Shown: one piece after another, positions 56,339 through 64,000 of the stretch | Numbering within the stretch: position 1 is the first letter of the stretch | How the letters are laid out: each line of letters begins with the position of its first letter | Assembly (NCBI GenBank): GCA_963555705.1 | Contig: OY743174.1 | Location: forward strand, 25,299,608 to 25,363,607 | Source: Ligustrum vulgare | Lineage: Eukaryota; Streptophyta; Magnoliopsida; Lamiales; Oleaceae | Direction of reading: 5' to 3' | DNA: 64,000 nucleotides | Program-made: the position numbers and the translations under genes | The notes under the pieces: model-generated | What the model saw: the letters and a program-made list of their open reading frames with translations, nothing else | What the model was told of the DNA's origin: nothing | Databases searched by the model: none

Positions 56339-57943
56339 TCAAAATTCTAACAATTTAAGGGAAATCAAAGCATCTTTAAATTTACTTATAGGTATTATTT
56401 TAGTTCCTGCATTAGCAGGATTCAACTGAGTTGAAATTTTAACAAGTTTAATAACACCCTTTTTAGTTATATCCCTAATAAAGTGAAAATTAACATCAAT
56501 GTGTTTTGACCTGTTATGAAAGACAGGATTTTTACATAAGTGTAAAGCACTTAAAATATCAGTACAGAGTTCAATAGCAGAATTATCAATACAAGAGATT
56601 TCAGATAGCAAACCTTTCAGCCAAAGACATTCTTTTACAGCATCTGTGGCAGCAATGTATTCTGCCTCAGTCGAGGACAATGCCACAAGTTTCTATAATT
56701 GTGATTTCCAGCTAATGCAGGAACTATTTAATGTAAAGAAATATGTAGAAGTAGACTTTCTATTATCTATGTTTCCTGCAAAGTTTGAGTCTACATAACC
56801 CTTCAATTTGAAATCATTTTTGGTTTTAGAAAACACTAAACTCAGATTTGCAGTACCTTTAAGATACTTCAAAAGTGATTTTACAGCTTCCCAGTGTAAT
56901 TCACCTGGATTACTCATAAACCTACTATGAACACTGACAGCAAAAGCAATATCAGGTCTAGTGCACACCATAAGATACATAACAGATCCTATAGCATTGG
57001 AATATGGTACATTTTTCATTCTAAGTTCCTCTTCTACAGTTTCAAGACAATGATCAGATGACAATTTAAAGTGTGCAGGCAAAGGCAGGGACACAGGTTT
57101 GGAATCAATCAAGTTAAATCTAGTTAAAACTTTTCCAATATAATGCTTTTGGTTTAAAAATAGATTTCCAGATTGTTTATCCCTAAAAATGTCCATACCT
57201 AAAATCCTTTTAGCATGCCCTAAGTCTTTCATCTCAAATTCAAAATGCAGTTTATTTTTCAGCAGGTTAATCTCATGCACATTAGGGCCAGCAATCAACA
57301 TATCATCAACATATAGTAACAAATACATAAAATCAGAATTATCAGACTTGAAATAAAAGCAAGAATCATATTGACTTTTTAGGAAATTGAGGCTCTGGAT
57401 ATAAGAGTCAAATCTCTTATACCACTTCCTTGGGGCTTGTTTCAAGCCATAAAGAGATTTTTTTAATAAACAAACTAAATAAGATTTTCCACCTTTTTCA
57501 AAACCTTTAGGTTGATTCATATAAATTGTTTCATCTAAAGAACCATAAGGAAAGGCAATTTTGACATCCATTTGTTCAAGTTCCAGTTCAAATTTTGCAA
57601 CTAAAGTAAATAGTATTCTGATTGAAGTATACTTAACCACGGGAGAAAAAATTTCATTATAATCAATCCCTTCCTTTTGAGAAAAGCCTTTAGCTACAAG
57701 CCTAGCTTTGTACCTAGGTTTAATATCTTTTGACTCACTTTCTTTTATTTTGAAAATCCATTTGCAGTCAATGATCCTTTTATTGTAAGGTCTAATAACC
57801 AAAGTCCAAGTGCCATTTTTCAGAAGAGAATCCATCTCTTCTTGCATGGCTGCAAGCCATAAATTGGATTCTTTTGAAGAAATAGCTTCTTCAAAAGATT
57901 CAGGTTCAATTACTAAGGGATCAGAATAGGTAAATCCAGACAC
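56339..57943 (-). pseudogene. Copia reverse transcriptase and RNase H
   Basis: Minus strand. RT frame (57943-56693, 416 codons): KESNLWLAAMQEEMDSL, DCKWIFKIKES, YKARLVAKGFSQKEGIDY, LELEQMDVKIAF, CLLKKSLYGLKQAPRKWYKRF and the active site LLYVDDMLIAG (about 57310). Then GMDIFRD, VMYLMVCTRPDIAFAVS and the RNase H start KLKGYVDSNFAGN. After a stop near 56690 the RNase H end (56686-56339) has ALSSTEAEYIAATDA and NPVFHNRSKHIDVNFHFIRD. The catalytic YVDD and RNase H acids are kept, so apart from that one stop this half is nearly intact. Confidence 0.95.
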
Positions 57944-58090
57944 AAAATCTAGGTCTTCAAATCTAGGAGGAAGTCTAATCTCTCTTCTAGGTCTATCCCT
58001 AGCTAACTGATAGTTTCCTACAGCTTCAGGAACATTTTCAGCTAATGGAACAGTATCAAGTGGTTCAGGTTCAAAAATAGTATTTGGAGA

Positions 58091-58951
58091 TTATGGGGGT
58101 TGCTCCAGCTGAAACTGAGTATTGGGCAAACCATTTTCATCACTTAAATGGTCTGCACTCAGCTCAGAAGTAAGAAAGTCTTTATCACTTACAGGATCAT
58201 CTAATTTTTCATCCATACAAGGAAAAACAGTTTCATTAAAAATGACAGACCTACTCAAAATAACCTTGTAACCTCCCTCCTCCCTAACACAAAGTCTGTA
58301 GCCTTTGACCTCTTCTCCATAACCCAAAAACAAACATTTCAGAGATCTGGAGTCAAGTTTAGTATCAGTTTGGTGTGAGTAGGCAGTACACCCAAAAATT
58401 TCCAGTTTTGAAAAATCTGGAAGAAAATTATTCCAAATCTGATCTGGTATTTTGAAATCAATAGCACTGCAGCGAGAAAAGTTGATCAAATAAGAAGCAG
58501 TTTTAACTGCTTCTCCCCAAAAAAATTTTGGCAAGTTGGAATCAAGTAAAAGACACTTAGTTCTTTCTAAGAGTGTCATATTCATCCTTTCAGCAACCCC
58601 ATTTTGCTGTGAACTATATGCAACAGTCATGTGTCTAAGAATTCCTAGGCTGCTACAGAAAGAATCAAAATCTTGGTTGCAAAACTCTAGTCCATTGTCT
58701 TTCCTAATAATTTTGACCCTCTTTTCTTTCAAATTTTGGACTAAGGTAATCCAGTTTTTAAAAACAGACATAGTGGCATCCTTAGTTTTCAACAAATGAA
58801 ACTAGGTTTTCCTAGAGAAGTCATCTAAAATAAGAAGGAAATACCTAAAACCTGAAACAGAACTAACAGGAGCAGGACCCCATAGATCAGCATGCAAGTA
58901 CTCAAGAACATCATTAGATTTATGAATACCTTTACCAAAAGAATTTCTTTT
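58091..58951 (-). pseudogene. Copia integrase core
   Basis: Minus strand 58795-58091: FKNWITLVQNLKEKRVKIIRKDNGLEF (second Asp), GILRHMTVAYSSQQNGVAERMN (catalytic Glu), LLDSNLPKFFWGEAVKTASYLINFS, and the copia-typical IFGCTAYSHQTDTKLDSRSLKCLFLGY. The part with the first Asp (58951-58796, LEYLHADLWGP-like) is separated by a stop near 58800. It ends in a variable linker before the RT at 58090. Confidence 0.9.
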
Positions 58952-59716
58952 CTATTTTCCTAACAAACATTTTTCACAAAAATCAAGTTTATGCAACACA
59001 TCATTACCAAAAACACATTTGTTTTCAAGTAACTTAAGACCTTTTTCCCCTAAGTGTCCTAATCTTTTATGCCACAAAACAGTTTTATTCATATCAGACA
59101 CAATATTGAAAGATCTAGCATAGACAGGTAAGGTATTCAACACATAAATCCCATTAATTTTGGGAGTAGAAAAAATCAAGAAGCTACTTTTGAAAATACT
59201 TAAGTAACCATTATGCATTCTTATCTCATAAGATTCAGAATCAAGCACACCAAGAGAAATTATATTCCTTTTTAAGTCAAGCACATATCTAGTTTGGTTT
59301 AAGACAAGAGTTTTGTTATTTTCAAGTTTTAACAAAACCTTTCCAGTTCCTTTCACATTACAAGTAACATTGTTACCAAGTTTCACAGAACCAAGGCAAT
59401 CAGAACAGAAGTCAGAAAACAAATTTCTTTTAGGACACATATGGAAAGTGCAACCAGAATCAAGTATCCATTCATGTTTATTATCAGATTCAGTAGTAAC
59501 ATAAACCACACCATTATTATCTTGGACTGCAGCCTCTGTTTGATAACTGGTCCCTATTTCAATTTTTCTTTTGAAACAATTTTTAATATGATGTCCAGGT
59601 TGGCCACAATAGAAACAAAGTCTGGGTCTATTTATGTTATCTAGTCCCCCCAGTGTTGTCTTGCCTCCTGACACTATTCTTACTTCTAAGGTTGTCTTGA
59701 TTTCTAAAGTTATCAT
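58952..59716 (-). pseudogene. Copia gag zinc knuckle, protease and integrase zinc domain
   Basis: Minus strand. CFYCGQPGHHIKNC is a CCHC zinc knuckle (about 59620); WILDSGCTFHMCPKRNLF is the copia protease active site (DSG, about 59468); LWHKRLGHLGEKGLKLLE and FCEKCLLGK form the HHCC integrase zinc domain (59080-58952). The frame overlaps the upstream gag frame (59637-60248) by frameshift and ends at a stop before the catalytic core. Confidence 0.93.
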
Positions 59717-60516
59717 AACCTCTAAAATTGGTCTGATTTCTAGAATTATTCAGTCCTCTATAGGTGTTGTCATTAGACCTATTGATATTGACTTTATTTT
59801 GAAAGTTTCCTCTTACAGGCTTACTGTTCACATTATTCCTGGTTCTATTATTGCTAGAAGTATTCCAATTTTTATTGAAATTACTCACAAGCTTGTTGTT
59901 CCTAAAGGAAGTCCTCTTCTTGGAAGATCCTATAACACTATAGGCCTCTTTAGGATTGTTTTTAAACTCAAGTTCCTTGTTTTTAAGAGAAGTGTGAACA
60001 ATTTCTGTAGTCAATTTCTGCCCACCATATTCAAGAGCATTGCTAAGGTCTTTGAACTTATCACCCATAGCATTCAGTAAACACACAACCTTTTGTTCAT
60101 CAATAAGTTTTTCATCACAGTTTAAAAGACTCTGTGTGATCTTAGTAAATCTACTCATATTATCATCCACATCCTTAGATGGATCAAACTTGAAAGAAAA
60201 ATATTGTTTCCACAAAAAAACACTTATCAGGCAAAGAGATAGTATCATAAACCTCTTCTAATTTTTCCCACAACGCCATAGCAATTTTGGTCTTACCTAT
60301 TTGTCTAATCACATTATCATACAAATGAAGAAAAATTGTACTTCATGCAGTTTCATCCATTTCAATTTGTCTATCTTGAGACAAATTTAAAGGCCATGAT
60401 TGATCAATGGCTTTAGCACATTTCATTTGCAGTAACAAAGCCTTCATTTTCTGGCTCCAGAGATTAAAATCTCCCTTGCCATTCCATACTTCAACATTTA
60501 CTTTTGTAGTAGCCAT
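59637..60516 (-). pseudogene. Copia gag
   Basis: Start ATG at 60516 on the minus strand (MATTKVNVEVWNGKGDFNLW), a usual copia gag opening. In-frame TGA near 60348 (after DETA) and a frameshift near 60235 precede the frame 60248-59637 with DVDDNMSRFTKI, QKVVCLLNAMGDKFKDL, then an Asn/Arg-rich nucleocapsid-like tail (RNNVNSKPVRGNFQNKVN). Forms the particle shell in intact relatives. Confidence 0.88.
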
Positions 60517-61539
60517 TGAAGTAATGACTAAAAGATTTTGAAAAGAAAATTTATCAAGAGTGAAGGCCTTATTATTTCAAATCAAGAACAGACAAACAGA
60601 TTGAAATGCAGAGTATAAACACAGAATTCAAGAATTATCAGAAAATATTCCACAAAGATCAAGATATAATAGCACAGTCTCAAACAATTATCAAACAGTA
60701 AGGCAGTCAAGGTGATCACGATTCAAATAATAATCAGGCTGATCAAGAAACTACACAATACGAATATACTGAAAACAGTTCTCCCAGTATATCCCTCAAC
60801 CTATTTATGGGTTAGCCCAAGCCCTCAGATTCCAAGATTCTCAAGAAATCCTGGATAAAGGTAAGGATTGGGATCCAACTTTAGACTTCAACGGAGAGAT
60901 TTTGGAAAGAACCAAGAATTGAAAACAAATCAGTATATATTGCAGTAATTTAAAAGGGTATCACCTAATGCAAATTTTATATAACTGCAGCACCACAGAG
61001 ATATTATTCCACAAAGATTTAGAACCCACAAGTTCAGTACCACCAAGCCTTTCAGAATTTTCACGAAGATCAGCCAACAGAAGAATGTAGGATCCAATTT
61101 AGGTGTTTCAGTATATTTATAAAGAAAATATACTGAATCAAAAAACAAAACAAAGATTCCCAAAAAATATAAGACCCAGAATTAAACGATCCAGAAAATT
61201 TAAAAAATATCTGAGTAAACCTAATTTTAAAAAAAAGGTTTCAAACAATTATTTCCACTAAGCAGTATGTATACCACGAAGAATATTTATGAAAAAATTT
61301 CAAAGAAATTTTCTAAAAAATCTGATTTTTTTTTTCAAAAATATAAACACGTTTTAAAAAAGTTTTCAAGAAACTTTAAGAAAATGAATTTTCTCAAAGA
61401 TCACCACCAAGATCTAAACACCCTAAAACGCAAATTTCAAAAACCACAAAGGAATTTCAGAAATATCACAGATCCACAAAGAAGAAGTCTGGATCTAGCA
61501 AAATCTGAGTCTAAACAGTGTTTATTATGCGAACCCTAA
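60517..61539 (-). other. Copia 5' untranslated leader
   Basis: About 1 kb between PBS and gag with no gene. The minus-strand frame 60930-61163 and the plus-strand frame 61267-61539 have no support. Plant copia leaders are usually shorter, so an insertion here is possible. Confidence 0.6.
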
Positions 61540-61552
61540 GGCTCTGATACCA
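61540..61552 (-). other. Primer-binding site, initiator tRNA-Met type (copia)
   Basis: Minus-strand TGGTATCAGAGCC, an exact match to the complement of the plant initiator tRNA-Met 3' end, one base inside the 5' LTR. Confidence 0.93.
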
Positions 61553-61553
61553 C

Positions 61554-62200
61554 TGTTAAGAGATCGAGGTCAGAATCAACCACGAAGAATTACAAGAAAT
61601 GATTTCACAAATAAAACTTCGAAAAAATTTATTAACCACAAAATCGCAAAAGTATCAAACAAAAATTTATACAGATTCACGCTCTGAATCAAAATAACCA
61701 GAAATCTTCAATAAACTCGCAAACCACAAAGAAAATTACACAGAATCTTAATCTGTATAGCAGTCACTAAGAAATGCTGATTTTGCACAAAGAATCAGTA
61801 TAGAACCACTAAGTAAATGCGAGAAATCAGAGAAAATATGAATATGTTTCTGGAGAGAAGAGACGAAGATGGAGAGAGAAAGAGCCAGATGAATGGATGT
61901 TTCTGGATCAGGTTGAATGGTAAACAAAACTTCTCAGCCAAGTTTTATCTCCAGGTGAATGGCTGGGATGTAAGAATGTGATCCAACGGTGCAGATAAGG
62001 CGGTGGAGTTAGACAAGCTAAATTCCGGGTTGTACAGTATTGGGCTCCATCATCCAGCATCTGGGCTTCCTTATATTTGCCCCACAGCTGAATATGCAGA
62101 TCAAAATTGGTTGAAAAATCGGTCCAGCAGGTTTGTTAATTTTGGGCTGAAACTGGATTAATCTTTGGGCTTCTACTGGGCTATCCAAAATGTATCAACA
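61554..62200 (-). repeat. 5' LTR of the copia element
   Basis: 647 bp, plus-strand start TGTTAAGAGATCG, end TATCAACA, then GTGGC. Confidence 0.95.
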
Positions 62201-63215
62201 GTGGCGTTCTGTTTGTATTTTCATTTTCGAAAATATTTTATATTTTCTGTTTTTATTTTTGTTTTTAAATTTGCTGAAAACGCATTTGGTTTGTCATTTC
62301 TGAAAAACTGTTTTTGAAAATGAAAAGATGGAAAGCACGTTCTGTTTGAAATTTTGCAGAATACTACTTAAACTATTTTTAATTAATTTGCTTGCTGAAT
62401 ACTACTTGCTCAAACTCAAATTTCCTTTCACAATACATTGGAAACATAATTACCCGCAACACACTAATGTGAGCACTAAGAGTCTATATTAACAACAAGA
62501 ATTCCTACTTAATTTTTTTTTTTTTTTGGTAATGTTGATATTGAATTCAATAAAACTTTATTTTTGGATAATTCTCAAAAATATATATATTTATGCTTAA
62601 TTCCAAGTTAGGACAATTCTCAAAAAAAAAAAAAATCAACTTTATTTTAAGCTTAGTTCCAAGCCAGGATGATTCAAAAAAAAAAAAAAAAAAAATATTC
62701 AACTTTATTTTAAGTTTAGTTCAAAGTCAGGATAATTCTTTAAAAAAAAAGAAACATTTATTTAAGCTTAGTTCCAAGTTAGGATAATTTTCAAAAAAAA
62801 AAAAAAAAATTCAACTTTATTTTAAGCTTAGTTCAAAGCCAGGATAATTCTTTAAAAAAAAAAAAAAATTATTTATGCTTAGTTCCAAGATAGGATAATT
62901 CTAATAAAAAAAAAAAAAAAAAAAAAAAAATCAACTCTATTTTAAACTTAGTTTCAAGTCAGGATAATTCTTAAATAAAATAAAATAAAATAAAAATCCC
63001 AAAATGCGTTTTCAACGTTTTGAACATTTTTTTATTGAAATACACACAAAACGCCCAAAACGAGGTTTTGGACATTTTGCATTTTGTGTACAATTTTTTT
63101 TTTTTTTTTTCAAAATGCGTTTTCGAAAATGGTAAAGAGAACGCGTTTTTAGTGTTTTCGAAAATAAAAACAAAAAACGACCTCAAAACAATAAAGAGAA
63201 CGTGGCCTAATTCTC
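62201..63215. mobile_element. A-rich repeat element with weak terminal inverted repeats
   Basis: Joining 55634 to 62206 gives a left end GGTGGCGTTCTGTTT; the right end reversed (63212 down) reads GGCCACGTTCTCTTT, alike at 11 of 15 positions. TTTTCGAAAA and AAAACGCATTT words occur near both ends in opposite orientation. No TSD was found, so type (hAT or Mutator-like) is undecided. Non-coding; the copia element sits in its left edge. Confidence 0.4.
62590..62975 (+). repeat. Tandem repeat, seven units of about 55-60 bp with poly(A)
   Basis: Unit: TTATTTTAAGCTTAGTTCCA-AGxCAGGATAATTC then 9-25 A, at about 62595, 62645, 62705, 62760, 62815, 62873 and 62937. The A-run length varies most. Frames across it are low-complexity. 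Confidence 0.92.
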
Positions 63216-63615
63216 CCATTTTGAAGCTATCTCCTTGCCAATGATTTTTAATCCCCACAATGTCCTCAAGTTTGATGCTCTCAGTACTATTATTGAAATG
63301 GCTGCTGCATGTTGCTCGCTTTTGTGTCAAAAGTAAAGTCATACACAGCATTACCAGTCTCAGTCCCTTTACCTTCTAATGCATTGACAACAGAAAGGTC
63401 ATTTTCTATTTCCATAACATAATAATAAGGTTCCACGGATGCATAGTCCTGCCCAAAAAACAGACAACTGTACCATTTATGAGGTCAAATTTGTAGTCCA
63501 CTGGAGGAAAAGGGTTGAACTGGCTGTTCATAACCATGGCTTCCATGGAAGATGACGAATCCATGTACATTGTTGTAATATCATATTCGTCAGTGACCGA
63601 TCCAGCCTAATAATC
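63216..63615 (-). pseudogene. Fragment resembling the C-terminal region of an R2R3-MYB (MYB46/83-like)
   Basis: Minus strand from 63615: TMYMDSSSSMEAMVMNSQFN, PFPPVDYKFDLINGTVV, a frameshift near 63455, then YASVEPYYYVMEIENDLSVV and KGTETGNAVYDFTFDTKASN, another shift near 63315, and ESIKLEDIVGIKNHWQGDSFKMGE. The last block and the MDSSSSMEAM block recall the C-terminal regulatory part of secondary-wall MYB46/MYB83-type activators, where a Gly-Glu-Trp-Asp-type end follows. Here it runs into the repeat element instead. The DNA-binding MYB repeats are absent. The assignment is from memory of the family and is tentative; a host gene fragment of some kind seems likely. Confidence 0.4.
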
Positions 63616-63691
63616 CATGTATAGCGTTGGCTTTGACTTTGATCGAAATAGCGAGATTTTTTTGTATTATTTAATTAAATAATATTAAAAA

Positions 63692-63799
63692 TTAATGAAC
63701 GTCTAATAATTCATGTGGTCTACTAGAAGCAATTGCAGGATCACTAGAACTAGAACCACTAGGTTGAAACTTTCGTTTTGGTTGAAAAAAACGTTCCAT
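63692..63799 (-). pseudogene. Short N-terminal stub like hAT/TTF-type transposases
   Basis: Thirty-five codons, MERFFQPKRKFQPSGSSSSD. Many plant hAT-type proteins with a TTF zinc finger begin M-(D/E)-R-F-F-x-(R/P)-K followed by Ser-rich sequence. Nothing after the stop supports the rest of such a protein, so it is weak. Confidence 0.25.
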
Positions 63800-64000
63800 A
63801 ATCTATAAATCAATAATTACGATTCACTAATCATATCAAATATTCATCAAATTTCAATAAATAGACACAATTCAAAAATCAAATATTCACCGAATCTCAA
63901 CAATAAATTTTCAAATAACACTTCAGAACATAGATACTTAGATCTTAGAATCTGAAATCAGGGAAAGGAAATAACACTTTAAACTTTTCAAATAACACAT
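63800..64000. other. AT-rich end of window, nothing recognised
   Basis: No gene; AATTCAAAAATCAAATATTCA-like words recur. Confidence 0.4.

Larger units (their letters stand above)
55635..62200 (-). mobile_element. Ty1/copia element, structurally complete, minus strand, degenerate
   Basis: LTRs 55635-56283 (3' LTR) and 61554-62200 (5' LTR) differ at roughly 25-30 positions by eye (about 96% identity). Target duplication GTGGC lies at 55630-55634 and 62201-62205. PBS for initiator tRNA-Met is at 61540-61552. Minus-strand order gag, protease, integrase, RT, RNase H is the copia order. At least four stops/shifts make it non-functional. It landed at the edge of an A-rich repeat element whose sequence resumes at 62201. 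Confidence 0.95.

Noticed and set aside
59634..60080. 148-codon plus-strand frame
   Set aside because: Antisense shadow of copia gag.

Overview
This window is plant nuclear heterochromatin, most likely from a eudicot. It is AT-rich and built almost entirely of retrotransposons and DNA transposons nested inside one another. Primer-binding sites match plant tRNA-Asp and initiator tRNA-Met, and there is a CACTA transposase, two Athila-type Ty3/gypsy elements, Ty1/copia pol, and a Cassandra-like TRIM carrying 5S rRNA-like sequence. I see no intact host gene. Every recognisable coding stretch is a transposon gene or a pseudogene with stops and frameshifts.

Region 1-33106 is one multi-level nest. 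A minus-strand Ty3/gypsy element (called C; its left part is off-window) sits in a tandem array of small non-autonomous LTR elements. C was then hit three times. A CACTA transposon (up to 8564) cut its reverse transcriptase, and that CACTA was later split by a 2.4-kb solo LTR (1258-3659, TSD TAATA). An Athila-like element A (9656-28867, minus) entered the C gag. A was in turn split in its own gag by element B (18133-27033, plus, TSD TTAGC), a relative with full LTRs that keeps gag and protease but has lost RT, RNase H and integrase. Finally a three-LTR Cassandra-like element (31746-32792) lies in the C 5' LTR.

Region 33107-44247 holds the tandem LTR-internal-LTR-internal-LTR array (to 37845), whose LTRs carry clusters of the palindromic motif ACGGCCGTAA. 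Then come unclassified repeats and a minus-strand LTR fragment interrupted by a 4-kb solo LTR (38830-42881, TSD TTTTG). That solo LTR itself contains a reversed relative of the ACGGCCGTAA family (41618-42561, TSD GTTTG) and a row of small hairpins showing compensatory changes.

Region 44248-53376 holds decayed LTR and copia RT remains, then a 5.2-kb non-coding Mutator-like element (46222-51400, 9-bp TSD ATGTTTTAT). It is an enormous imperfect inverted repeat: C-rich left arm, TCACA/TGTGA core, G-rich right arm. Next comes a 1.5-kb near-perfect palindrome (51832-53376), probably another long-TIR Mutator-like element.

Region 53377-64000 holds a truncated, frameshifted copy of the 26S proteasome ATPase RPT3, a degenerate but complete Ty1/copia element (55635-62200, minus, TSD GTGGC) inserted at the edge of an A-rich tandem-repeat element, and a broken fragment resembling the C-terminal region of a secondary-wall R2R3-MYB protein.

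Nothing here works as an operon. The relations among parts are insertional (who landed in whom), and the TSDs together with reading frames that resume across insertions give the order of events.
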